Positions 33,801 to 40,925 of a DNA stretch of 64,000 bases are shown one piece after another; position 1 is the stretch's first letter, and every line of letters begins with the position of its first letter. The stretch is taken from the NCBI GenBank assembly GCA_036346355.1, contig CM070580.1:17785374-17849373 (forward strand), given 5' to 3'. Source of the stretch: Rhipidocladum racemiflorum. Its lineage: Eukaryota; Streptophyta; Magnoliopsida; Poales; Poaceae. Both the position numbers and the translations under genes were made by a program. Under the pieces are notes generated by a model, which worked only from the letters and a program-made list of their open reading frames with translations, did not search any database and was not told the DNA's origin.

Positions 33801-35228
33801 TCACTGAGGACGCTGGAGACGGCGCCAAGGCCCACGGGGGCGTTTGGCGCCGGAGCACGGCGGGGACGATCACCATCTGTCCCGCCGTGGTGGTGATGAA
33901 GTCGAGGGAGCCGAAGCGGATCGATGCTATCGGCATGGTGGTGTCGAAGAAAAGGACCGTCGAGGAGGCTGAGTGGGAAAGCAACGGCGACGACGCGGCG
34001 CAGCTTCTACCTGGCGCGCCAACCGCCGGTGTTTCGCACCGGCTAGTGAATTTGTATAGGTCGACGGGGTGCACGCTCCTCTCCTCGAACGGTTTGACTC
34101 AAGTGAGCACAAGATGTATCTTGGTTCGGGCGTAACGTCCTACTCGATTCGTGTGGGTTGGATGGTATTGATCTTCTTCTCTTGTTCGTTGTTTTACACG
34201 CCGCCCTCCCCTTATATAGGCGAGGTGGGAGGTTACACTGTTGGTCTAAAAAAGAGGAAAAGACTGCGTTTCGGTCGTCCAAAAGTGGCGGTGATGGGAT
34301 CGCTGCCGCTCCCCTCGCCTCTGGCTGTCGCCGTAGTTCTTTGCGCGCCGCCGATAAATGCGAGGGTCGGGAACTTGTGCCGCCGCGTCATCGTTATTAT
34401 GGCTGGCATTTAATGTGCTCGATACGCAATAAATGCCGTCGCTTCTCCGGGATATCGGAGACCAGGTCGTGGTTTCGGACCTTACCCGGTGGTCGTAACT
34501 TCGGGCCTCGATCGGCCTGGGTCGGCCCATGCGTCTTTTTGGGCCGCTGAGGGTACCCATGGTGCGGGTACTCGTCACTACTAGATATGTTGTCTCTAGT
34601 GATGTCTTTAGCTCAGTTGGAATCATTAGAGACAACATTTAAAGACATAGTATTGTACATACTCTAAATAACAAGGGAAAAGAAAAGTTGTCTTAGATTA
34701 GACAAGAAAAGTATGCTTGAAAAATAAGTAGTTTCTATTGCCCTACTTGGTTTCTTCCTACAACGTAGCTTTCTAATCATTCCATTGACAGGGAGGAGAT
34801 GGCTATGCAGAAAGAATTACTTTTCAAGATATATCAATGCACAATGTTTCTAATCCGGTAATCATCGATCAGAATTACTGTGACTCCAAGACACCATGTT
34901 ATGAACAGGTACCACCCTACAGTAAATTCAACATTCTTTGTTTCCTCATATATACCTTCTAGCAATCGAACAAATTGTAACGTTTTGTAAAATATTTTTG
35001 TAGGAATCAGCTGTTGCCATACATAACATACGCTACAGAAACATACGTGGAACTAGTTCTTCAAAAGTTGCTATCAATTTTGTTTGTAGTAATGTCGTTC
35101 ATTGCCATGGTATAGCGATGCAAGATATTTCTTTGGTTGGAGAAGGAACCGACGTTACATGTTCTTACGTGAATGCCGAAGTAGTAGGATTAGGATACAA
35201 CTTCCCTTATTGCAGAGCGGTAATGTAG
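21880..35228 (+). CDS. Polygalacturonase (pectinase), glycoside hydrolase family 28, nine exons
   Basis: This secreted enzyme would hydrolyse alpha-1,4-galacturonan in cell-wall pectin. Exons, by GT-AG borders and frame continuity, are 21880-22104, 22211-22348, 22433-22603, 22704-22724, 22804-23011, 23239-23320, 23535-23643, 34792-34908 and 35004-35228. They total 1296 bases, or 431 residues. Residues 1-26 form a signal peptide (MGPKKLLLASITAMSIFLYM...). All four GH28 motifs are present: SPNTDGIHI, GDDCISI, GPGHGISIGS and RIKTW. They carry the catalytic Asp residues and the His, Arg and Lys that bind substrate. The GNGHDWWINSCKVNKS block is typical of plant enzymes. Exon 4 is only 21 bases. 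Intron 7 is 11.1 kb because it holds Tat copy 2. No frameshift or internal stop was found, so the gene may still work if intron 7 is spliced. A near-identical functional paralogue elsewhere cannot be excluded. Confidence 0.92.
22704..22724 (+). CDS. 21-base microexon (exon 4) of the polygalacturonase
   Basis: Seven codons (RCVTGPT) between a CAG acceptor and a GTACC donor. Leaving it out would keep the frame but remove the Cys-x-x-Gly-Pro-Thr turn that precedes ALYFRRC, a turn conserved in plant polygalacturonases. Confidence 0.8.
24204..24753 (-). repeat. 3' LTR of Tat copy 2
   Basis: 550 bp, TG...CA on the minus strand (TGACGAGTACCGC ... CACCGACA). The minus-strand TATA box appears on the plus strand as CTTATATAGGCG near 24400. 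It aligns throughout with 34024-34577. Confidence 0.93.
24763..25445 (-). repeat. Tandem repeat array near the 3' LTR, about 125-130-bp units, copy 2
   Basis: Five to six imperfect units start near 24763, 24897, 25037, 25168, 25290 and 25430, with the same GAGCCCC / GGTCGGAGAG / ACACCCGA..GCGCTTGGTCGGG / GTCTTCGA order as copy 1. The hairpin GGGTGCGC-GCGA-GCGCACCC recurs near 25396-25415. Overlapping long ORFs are composition artefacts. Confidence 0.85.
25446..27380 (-). other. Non-coding region of Tat copy 2 between 3' repeats and antisense ORF
   Basis: Aligns with 9913-11721 of copy 1. Both share blocks such as GTGTGGGACCTGGAGGGGG and GATCCATGAAGAACC. Substitutions and gaps are not grouped by codon, and no ORF is kept in both copies, so this is treated as non-coding. 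Confidence 0.6.
27381..27388 (+). promoter_or_regulatory. TATA box upstream of the antisense ORF, Tat copy 2
   Basis: TATAAATA in the context GATCGCCTATAAATAGGCGG, 57 bases upstream of the ATG at 27445. The context is conserved in copy 1. It suggests separate antisense transcription, which in this copy would run in the sense direction of the polygalacturonase. Confidence 0.6.
27445..27876 (+). CDS. Antisense ORF (Tat aORF), intact in copy 2
   Basis: 143 codons on the strand opposite to gag-pol, between the end of integrase and the 3' repeat region. The N-terminus is Ser/Pro-rich, followed by IDEIDWDAFQQEAEDEELER, an Ala-rich stretch, then a second related acidic block (GIDWELLELEAEEEERER). 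The rest is Pro/Ser/Ala-rich and ends in REP. The two I-D-W blocks look like an internal duplication of a Trp-centred acidic helix. No known enzymatic domain is seen. Extra ORFs in this position and orientation are described in Grande and related Tat elements, but their role is unknown. It shares the reading direction of the host gene and has its own TATA box. Confidence 0.7.
   Translation: MAASPSQPCSKVESPPIDEIDWDAFQQEAEDEELERRAGRFEAAAPLGDGIDWELLELEAEEEERERSAVASPSQGTPPRAPERLGEQDAVPPRAPSPSGSLESSATSRPVLMNALSVAPITLPYTSPSVDPSVARPEFPREP
28030..28574 (-). pseudogene. Integrase C-terminal region of Tat copy 2
   Basis: On the minus strand, ORFs in several frames encode the C-terminal part of pol: LAYGAEAILPIDLNYGAP, then ARDVAIIRSAKYQQALRRYH with RKVRGQAFNVGDLVL, then LRPGTYRLKDPDGNVLSNAW and WNIEKVLLASV, which resembles the GPY/F-type end of gypsy integrases. 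No chromodomain is seen. At least three frame changes are present. Confidence 0.8.
28575..29375 (-). CDS. Integrase (zinc finger and catalytic core) of Tat copy 2
   Basis: An open frame of 266 codons. The HHCC zinc-binding part is visible (HGGICGHHAG ... CEGCQFFARQTH). The catalytic core follows with WGLDLVGPFKKAPGG (first Asp), IITDNGTQFTGKEF (second Asp) and NGQVEQ (Glu), the D-D-35-E triad of retroviral-type integrases. The frame breaks just after the catalytic Glu. Integrase would insert the element cDNA into chromosomes. It is much better kept than in copy 1. Confidence 0.88.
   Translation of the reverse strand: MSDSPKAPPPDDQRPEVEMTKPSCNVLMTSTDWRKPFIDRLTDGSLPDDPTEARRLARRAKSFVLVGDDLYKRSPFGILQKCIPVDHGRELFRDIHGGICGHHAGSRSLVGKAFRQGFYWPTAVADSEQIVRICEGCQFFARQTHLPAQALQTIPITWPFAVWGLDLVGPFKKAPGGFTHLLVAMDKFTKWIEAKPITTITSAQAANFIRNIVYRFGVPNSIITDNGTQFTGKEFLELCDSFSIRVDWAAVAHPRSNGQVEQRQAA
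29372..30883 (-). CDS. Reverse transcriptase, RNase H and archaeal-type RNase H of Tat copy 2
   Basis: 503 open codons. RT motifs in order are ATSFITRDGSLHCVTMPFGL, then AYVDDIVVKT with the active site YVDD (plus-strand 30671-30682), then LNPEKCVFGVPKGKLLGFIV. The tether and original RNase H follow (LLRKSDRFNW; RYPQMQKMIYAVL). A second RNase H near residues 345-430 has YFDGSFTKNGAGAGVV, NNVAEYEALVTGL and VHGDSKLVVDQV. Dual RNase H is characteristic of Tat elements. The first RT blocks (VDYTSLNKA) lie upstream in a disrupted frame, so this ORF is not a full polymerase. Confidence 0.92.
   Translation of the reverse strand: MSVIHGRLLRLSPDRDEGRRPTATSFITRDGSLHCVTMPFGLENAGATYQRCMQTCFSDQIGRNVEAYVDDIVVKTRKASDIITDLEETFANLRRFRIKLNPEKCVFGVPKGKLLGFIVSERGIEASQDKISAILRMGPINNLKGAQRLTGCLAALSRFTSRLGERSLPLYKLLRKSDRFNWTKEAQDAFDALKVLLTSPRSLVAPAPEEPLLLYISATTQVVSAALVVERAEEGRVLKVQRPVYFVSEVLSESKARYPQMQKMIYAVLITKRKLVHYFNRHRVSVVTSLPLGEVIHNRDASGRIAKWALELNGHDIVYIPRTAVKSQVLADFVAEWTEAQAPPPLEDPEYWTMYFDGSFTKNGAGAGVVIVSPLGNRLQYAIRLLFDATNNVAEYEALVTGLRIAVDLGAQRLYVHGDSKLVVDQVMKAAEPRDSRMTAYCQEVHKPERNSRDLSSTIATDGTTVRPTVWPILPLAEGRSRLGFSSSTYTKHPSDPTVQTTG
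30900..31470 (-). pseudogene. Protease-RT junction of Tat copy 2 (frameshifted)
   Basis: On the minus strand, short frames here encode the linker between protease and RT and the first RT motifs (for example GSSKKFATPSG and FIKEVRHPEWLANPVLVK). The reading frame changes several times by one or two bases, so the pol polyprotein is interrupted. Confidence 0.7.
31471..32031 (-). CDS. Aspartic protease region of Tat copy 2
   Basis: In the minus-strand frame from 32031, MIFGGSASYADRRQLKLAYR is followed by ITFDRTDHPDH, the active-site block VLMDGGSSLNILYVETL, and YHAILGRSCYAKFMA near the end. It matches the copy 1 protease almost residue for residue. DGGS replaces the usual DSG/DTG; since both copies share this, it is likely the family form and not damage. 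Confidence 0.85.
32032..33990 (-). pseudogene. gag of Tat copy 2 (frameshifted)
   Basis: Minus-strand frames at about 33990-33620 (MPIASIRFGSLDFITTTAGQ), 33674-33045 (coiled stretch ELEVQKAELDKLQADLDQ; LVKGTDDSSFFPHAGQNI), 32936-32700 (capsid start KYAGATNPSVWLEDYRLACR; LPIYLADSARAWLEY) and 32521-32028 (TTKELLDIATNHASGEEAV; basic tail) together make up one gag gene. It is cut by at least four one- or two-base shifts. Confidence 0.85.
34003..34023 (-). promoter_or_regulatory. Primer-binding site of Tat copy 2
   Basis: Immediately inside the 5' LTR the minus strand reads TTGGCGCGCCAGGTAGAAG. TGGCGCGCC is self-complementary in part. It is the expected position and start (TGG) for pairing with a tRNA 3' end. 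The tRNA is not identified. Confidence 0.65.
34024..34577 (-). repeat. 5' LTR of Tat copy 2
   Basis: 554 bp. The outer end is TGACGAGTACCCGC on the minus strand. The inner end reads CACCGGCG where the other LTR has CACCGACA. The TATA box on the minus strand is TATATAAG at 34211-34218. Target duplication CTACT follows at 34578-34582. Confidence 0.92.
34792..35228 (+). CDS. Polygalacturonase exons 8 and 9
   Basis: Exon 8 (34792-34908) begins GGDGYAERITFQDISMHNVS and ends CYEQ at a GTACC donor. Exon 9 (35004-35228) begins ESAVAIHNIRYRNIRG and ends PYCRAVM followed by TAG. Cysteines in DQNYCDSKTPC and FVCSN...CHG are those usually paired in GH28 enzymes. These exons sit directly beyond the retrotransposon and keep the frame of exon 7. 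Confidence 0.9.
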
Positions 35229-35261
35229 TAGTATATTTGGATTACATGTTATACTTAAGTT

Positions 35262-35392
35262 TGCTTTTCCTCCTAATACAAGTTGTACAAATCTTGAAAC
35301 AAACGAAGGAGTAAGTAATCCTTATCTATCCTTCATTCATGCTTTAATATTTATGTAACTTTTAAAAAAGAGAGTATAGAAGTTATATATTC
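35262..35392. repeat. Dispersed repeat, copy A (partner at 45178-45298)
   Basis: About 125 bases just beyond the polygalacturonase stop codon resemble 45178-45298, inside intron 3 of the coiled-coil gene. Shared words include AAGTTGTAC, GTAAGTAATC and CATTCATG.TTTAATATTT. The copies differ at roughly one base in five. No inverted ends are evident, so the class is unknown. Confidence 0.65.
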
Positions 35393-36705
35393 TTTATTCT
35401 TTGACAAGTGAGTACTGCCGATCGACACTCTGCATTTGTTTTGTGGTTGGATGATTGTATATTGGTTTGAATTAATATCGAATGGGGAACACGTACGTAC
35501 AAAACACATGTGCACGCAGGCAGACTATTTGGTTGTACACAAAAAGGCTGGAGTACATTGCACACACATGTACGTGCTTCGCATGATCAGAAGGAAGTTG
35601 ATCCGCAATGAATTGGTGTAACATGCAAGCACAAGTTTAGTCGACTTATTTGACGAGTTGAAATTCGTGAGAACGCTAATCTTTTCGCGCTGGTTCCTCA
35701 TCAACATGGTTACGCTTCAAGATGGGAAGGCAAGAAATTCCACGAATCAAAATGTACCATGAGGCAGTTAGACTACTAGCACAGGCTAGGTTTGTATCGA
35801 TGCACGATTCTCGGTGTCGAAGTTTGATCAAATAGCCACTAAATGATCCTCCTACTTGGGTACCCTAGTAGGGTGCATTCCTTTCCTTGCTTATAAATTA
35901 GCACGAACACATCTTCTTCAGTAGTGATTATACTATGACCCCTTGTCCAATCCAATGCGCTCTGGGTTTGTCGTGGCAGCCGTTGTCCACCCTAACGACG
36001 AGACGACGGAGGGCTCGCGAGTCGCGACGTAGAGCGTACAGTGCCACTTCAAATTTCGGCTGGAACCAACCATAAACCAATGCGTGCGTGCCCCTGTCAC
36101 TGCCCTTGCTGTCATACCCTCCTCTCCCTGCCAATTCAAACCCGGCCTGGCTCTGGCTGCCTGCTGCTGCCACTCCACATGCGCCCAACTCCACCCAAAC
36201 GAAACACCGTTCCAGCCCTCAGGTGGCCCACATGTCACAGAGCGCACGGAGCCACGTAGTCCGCGCTGTGCTGCGTCGCGTTTTGAACTTTGCCTCGGCC
36301 TCGCCGCGCGCGAGCACGCGCACCGAGACAACACGAGCCTGTGTCGAAGCGTAGCTAGCGGCAGGCAGCAGCGGCCCGGTTCGGGTTAAACTGACGAGCG
36401 GGGCCCCGCATGGCAGCCGCGGCAATCGAGCTGGGGAGGAGGCGGTGCCCGAGGCAACGTGACACGGCACAAGCCGGCCGCGGCGAGCAAAACGGCCACA
36501 TTAACTGCGGCCCAGACCCGGCTCGAACCGGCGGCCGGATTTAAAATTTGTGCGGGTCCCACTCCCGAGTTAACCGCAGCCCGGCTGTGCTCTGCTTCTG
36601 CTTCTGCATGGCATGCACAGGCAGGCAAGCAGGTCGCGGTTCACGAGGTCCTGTCCCCGGGCCGTCGCCGCCCTGTGGAGCGGTGCGGGCAAAGTTTCTG
36701 CAAAT
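35393..36705. other. Polygalacturonase 3' flank and GC-rich block, no gene recognised
   Basis: 35393-35930 is AT-rich. 35930-36700 is markedly GC-rich, with overlapping ORFs on both strands (for example 36084-36389 plus and 35933-36334 minus) but no known domain. The block is cut by the hAT-type element at 36706 and seems to resume at 40312-40560. It may be a first exon or promoter of a lost gene. Confidence 0.35.
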
Positions 36706-37267
36706 TAGGGATGGCAGTGACCCTATTTTCCGTTTTTGGGTGGGGAATTTCTTTATTAGGGACGGGGATGAAGAATTCCCCCTAAGAGGTTGATAACATG
36801 AGAAAAACTATCCATATCGGGAACATCAGGTGCGGGGGCATTCTCTTGCTCCCCATCCCCAATACCCGCCTCCCTGGTTACTAACCCTAAATCTCATCGA
36901 CCTCTATATTCCCCAATCCATTCCCTCCGACCTCTATATTCCCCAATTCATTCCCTCCGGATCGGTTGTGCTCCCGTCGCCTTTGCTTGCTCTGCCTCGC
37001 GGCCCTCGCCCCTATCGCCTCCACCTCGCCCTCTTCCCCTCCGACTCCCCGTCCTCCCTACCCCTTCGCCATGGCTACCTCATCCCCCCCTTCAGTGGTG
37101 CAGGCCTCGATGGCGCAAGTCTTGTGGCCGCAGGTCTCAGTGGGCGCCTCCCCCTGACCCCCTCCGCCACGGCTAGCTCGGCAGCGCGGGCCTGGCCGCC
37201 TTGCCCTACGCCATGGCCGGCTCGGTGGCGCGGGCCTCGATGTCACAGTGTCAGGGCCCCAAGTTTC

Positions 37268-37465
37268 AAAAATTCTGGGACATCCGGAGTATCCGGATCA
37301 ACACCCGGAATGTCCGGACATATTGTCCGGAGTATCCGGATTAGCCTGACCGAGCGCCTCAACCCGGAGTGTCCGGACTAAATGTCCGGAGTGTCCGGGT
37401 TAGTGTTACCGAAGACCCCAACCCGGAGTCTCCGGGTTAGCATCCGGAGTGTCCGGTATTTGCGG
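37268..37465. repeat. TCCGGA-rich cluster 1
   Basis: More than ten occurrences of CCGGAGTGTCCGGA-like words at irregular spacing. The core TCCGGA is self-complementary. A second cluster lies at 38088-38222. Confidence 0.8.
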
Positions 37466-38087
37466 GGGGGGTTTGTATAAAAGTCCCATTTCGTGGGTTC
37501 ACTCCCTTCTTTTCTTCTCCACTTGTCCTCCACCCATCCCGTGCGTCCCCTCCACCCCGAGCTCCACTCCGGCGACCTCCATCGGCCGGTGTCCTCCAGT
37601 GACTCCTCCCCGGCGACTCCTCCATCCCGTGGAACTCCTCCTCAAGCCGGCATCCTCCTTCCTCCACCCGGCATTGCTCTCCTCCGTCCCACTTGGAGGT
37701 AGGTCCTCTTCTTGGGGGTTGATTCGTAGGGTTCTTGAGTCTTAGGGTCGTCCATGGTGGGTTTGGGACTTAGGTTTGGGTTTGGGAGGTTTGGAGTTGA
37801 ATCTTGAGCTCTAGGGTTTTGGGTGTAGTGGTTCTAGGGTTGGTTTGGGGCTTGGATTGATGAATGTGGGTACTAGTAAGGTAGATCGGGTAGTGGTAAT
37901 GCCAATCCATGGGCCGATTAGAGTCGGCTTGTGGTTTTGTAGTTGGGTGTCGTTTTCTCGAGGTTTAGCTAGCTTGAAGTTCCCTCGGCCTTGCCGCGTG
38001 TGGGAATGTCATAGGTCGGGTCCCCGCGATGCCGTGGGACTTGGCGACACCTCGATCCGTCGAGTTATTGGGTAAAACTCGCCAGGT

Positions 38088-38222
38088 CCGGAGTGTCCGG
38101 ACGACCAGTCCGGAGTGTCCGCCCTAGGCCGGAGTATCCGGACACAAGGTCCGGAGTATCCAGGTTATCCGGACTGTTCGGATCAAATAACCGGACTGTC
38201 CGGGTTAGGCTAGTCTGTCCGG
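38088..38222. repeat. TCCGGA-rich cluster 2
   Basis: About nine further GTCCGGAGTGTCCGG-type words, then CCGGACTGTCCGGGTTAG. Same motif as cluster 1, but the two clusters do not align as direct copies. Confidence 0.8.
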
Positions 38223-40311
38223 TTTCGTTAACCTGTTCGGTCGCGTTGTTTCGTCGGGGTTTTCCTTTTGTGTTCATTTCATTCGCATGGCATGCATCTC
38301 ATTATGCATTGTACTCGTGTAGAGAACGATCCCGCGGAGGCTGACGCCGCGGTGACTGAGGGTACTGCCGGAGAGCCGACTGTTGCCGACCCGCAAGCAG
38401 AAGAACAAGGCAAGCACCTAAGCATGTTTATCCTTATGTATCGTTATTTTTGAGAATAATGTGATTAATTGAAATGTTAAGTATTGCATTAGGAATTGCC
38501 ATGTGGGATAGGAATAGATCCTATTTGTCGCATCGTACCCCCTTGTATTCGTCGAATACCTCCTTTTGAGCTAGACTATGGGTATTAATGAGTCCGTGCT
38601 TAGAATGCTTAGATGTCGGGGTTTGGGCCAAGTGACGGAGGGTTCTGTCACTTGCGGTTGTTATTAATACACACATACTACATTATGTTGGACTTGGAAT
38701 TGGGAAAGGTTTTGGAAAGAAATGAATTGTGGACCGGGCGGGGAGTTGGTTCATTTGGGTATGGAGACTCAAATGTGTAGCCCCGTCTGTGTCAGTTGAG
38801 GACCGATCCGTAAGTGGAATCAGATTGAGTACACCCCGGTTGGTCGCATGCCCGATTATGGTACGGTAAGCCACTCTTTCTCTCATACGGAATCGATGGA
38901 CCGTAACTTCCTGTGGTTGGACGTGGTTGAGGGCGAGGCTTAGGCCGACTCTCGAGCGCCAAGCCGGGCTTGGGGCTGCTCGAGGGGGTGCTAGGTTTTC
39001 GGGCCACAGGAGGACGCTTCAGCGATTGGGTATGATTGGGAGGGGGTTGACACTAGGCCCTTGTGGTAAGTGTCGTGCGATCAATGCTTCCCTGCAGGGT
39101 TAACTAAGCGATTCGAATTGCCGCGCTTTCGGATATGAGCAAGCTTGATCTGAACTTCTTCTGCGTAGTAAACAACTTGAACTTGTGGTTCGCCGTTGGG
39201 CTTGAGCTAAATTTTTATATGAGATGACTTGCTTTACATTCTGTTAATTACAATATCCTGTTAGAAGTAGGTGTTGTTACAACTGCTAGCTATATTGAGA
39301 AAAACTTGACTAGATGACAAAAATTGAAACAAAGTTAAGCATTTTCGCACTTTTAACCTAAGCCTGTTTACCTTGCTACCGCCAAATGCATCTCCTTTGG
39401 AGTCGGTCATATATGGACCCCGGGTAAGAGTTGCGAGTACCTTCCGTACTCAGGCTTCTGCTTTGTGGTTTTGCAGGTGAGGATCCAGCGGGGTGCGAGT
39501 TTTGCCCTCATCGCTTATCGGTGGCCAAGGGCACCGAGTAGAGGCTGTCGGCGTGCGTGCGCCCGGGAGTGTTCAGGGCATGACACTTCTGGGGTGTTTT
39601 ACTTTTGTTGTATAGTGTAGTGGGTGATACTTTTGTGAACAGCTGCTACCTTTATTTCTGTAATGGAACGCGTCTGCTTTTCGCTTGGTCGTTTTGTTGG
39701 TTGTCTTTGTTGGGCCTCTTCGTACCGTGTGGTGTGTTTGTTTGCTTCCGCGTTCTTGCGTCTCTGGTAGTGAGTTTGGGCTCGATGCCCCTTTGTGGGA
39801 ATTGTTGTGATATGGCATTGGGAACCGGTATGTGGGGATCCTGGGCGAGTTTCGGATCGCATACCGGGGGAATACCGGGGTTGTTGTCGAGTCGTTTGGA
39901 TGTTTGTAGAGTTGTCTCGATTGGGCTTGGGTATTAGCATCGGGATCACCTCCGGTGATTCGTTGCTAGGATCCAACTCCGATGGGAGCAACTGTTCATC
40001 CAACAACTCGAGGACGATCTGGGCGGCTCCTCTCACACAGGCCTCAGTGGCGCTTTCTCGTCCCACACCGCCACATGCCCACACGCACTGCATGACTCAA
40101 CGAGTGAACTCAATCGCCAATTTTGGTGTTTTGTGCTTGTTATCGGGGTATGGCTCCCTACGGAGGACTCGATACCCCGACGAGGATGGGGAACGGGGTG
40201 AAATCACCCCCGATGCCGAGTTCGGAATCGAGAAACAGGGCATTTTCCTCTTAGCGGGGATAGAAACGTTCAACCACTCCCCACCGAAGAACATCTCTGT
40301 TGCCATCCCTA

Positions 40312-40657
40312 CTGTGAATGGCTGCCCTGCGTGGTTGGCCGCCGCGATGCGGTGCGGGGGGTTTACGCATTGGTGGCGCCGTTGCGCGCAGGGAGGAGTT
40401 CTGTGCAGTGGCGGACGTCATGCACTCATGCACGGTGTACAGACGGTAGCCTTTCTTTCCTAGGTGAAGGCCCCGTAGGACGTGTGGCTTACCGGCCTAG
40501 CTACCGGGAGTATCTAGGCTTGTGGCCTGTAGGGAGGAGGGTGCATGCCCTTTTTCGGCTGTGGCACGACCCAATGGTAAACGAATGCGCGATTGTGCGA
40601 GTTCCATTCGTTGCTACTACCGCCGATCAAACATATATGGTAAAATCGCCAAACAAT
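40312..40657. other. GC-rich block right of the hAT-type element
   Basis: Similar in composition to 35930-36705 and perhaps its continuation before the insertion. No domain is recognisable in any frame. Confidence 0.3.
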
Positions 40658-40659
40658 TA

Positions 40660-40923
40660 CTCCTCCGTCCAAGTTAGAAGTTGTACTTTTTTTAATGATT
40701 TTGTCCATAGATATATAACGTACTTTATTTTATATTCTAATACAAAATTAATATGATGTTCCCTCTATACCTCTAATAAATATCCATTTTTACTTTATCG
40801 AGTACAGACTTGTATCGATTACAGCGTTTAGTGATAATAATTAGGAGTAATCTAGTCATTTTCAAGATCTACTTGGTCTATGTGTAAATAAAAAATACGC
40901 CTTATAAACTTGGATGGAAGGAG
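40660..40923. mobile_element. Stowaway-like MITE
   Basis: The left end CTCCTCCGTCCAAGTT and the right end (reverse complement CTCCTTCCATCCAAGTTT) are inverted repeats. TA flanks both sides (40658-40659 and 40924-40925). The 264-bp AT-rich element has no ORF of its own. Confidence 0.85.
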
Positions 40924-40925
40924 TA

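Larger units (their letters stand above)
24204..34577 (-). mobile_element. Ty3/gypsy retrotransposon, Tat lineage, copy 2, inside polygalacturonase intron 7
   Basis: A 10,374-bp element with two LTRs and a perfect 5-bp duplication, CTACT (24199-24203 and 34578-34582). It has the same family, gene order and orientation as copy 1, with about 5.0 kb between the two elements. It is better preserved: the RT active site YVDD, second RNase H, most of integrase and the antisense ORF are open. Gag and part of pol are still frameshifted. Being antisense to the host gene, its own splice and polyadenylation signals would not be read in the host transcript, which may explain tolerance. Confidence 0.95.
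23644..34791 (+). other. Intron 7 of the polygalacturonase, expanded by Tat copy 2
   Basis: Donor GTAATG after the RIKTWQ codons and acceptor ATTGACAG before GGDGYAERI. Both junctions are in phase 0. Without the element and one copy of its 5-bp duplication the intron would be 769 bases. The element lies antisense to the gene. A short palindrome (AGTCCTA...TAGGACT) sits near 23771-23794, and imperfect GAGAGAGGATGTGA repeats near 24035-24066. Confidence 0.88.
37249..39585. repeat. Possible LTR-derived segment inside the hAT-type element
   Basis: It begins TGTCAGGGCCCCAAG and ends CAGGGCATGACA, TG...CA like an LTR. A TATA-like GTATAAAAGTC sits near 37474 and a CGAGTACCTTCCGTACTCAG motif near 39434, of a type I associate with LTRs of large grass gypsy elements. 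No matching 5-bp duplication flanks it, so its ends and class are uncertain. Confidence 0.35.
36706..40311. mobile_element. hAT-type non-autonomous element, about 3.6 kb, with foreign DNA inside
   Basis: The left end TAGGGATGGCA and the right end TGCCATCCCTA are inverted repeats identical for 11 bases, the same as those of the MITE at 4573-5077. The flanking 8-mers CTGCAAAT (36698-36705) and CTGTGAAT (40312-40319) match at six of eight bases, a plausible aged hAT target duplication. Subterminal CGGGGATG/CGGGGAA words occur at both ends. No transposase is seen. The interior carries an LTR-like stretch (37249-39585) and GC-rich unknown segments. A chance pairing of two separate MITE ends is possible but less likely, given the flanks. 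Confidence 0.65.

Noticed and set aside
8711..34577. A single large element from 8711 to 34577
   Set aside because: Two separate LTR pairs with different perfect target duplications, and the polygalacturonase exons between them, show two insertions.
36041..36785. Overlapping ORFs in the GC-rich block
   Set aside because: Several frames on both strands are open at once, which indicates composition and not coding; none has a known domain.
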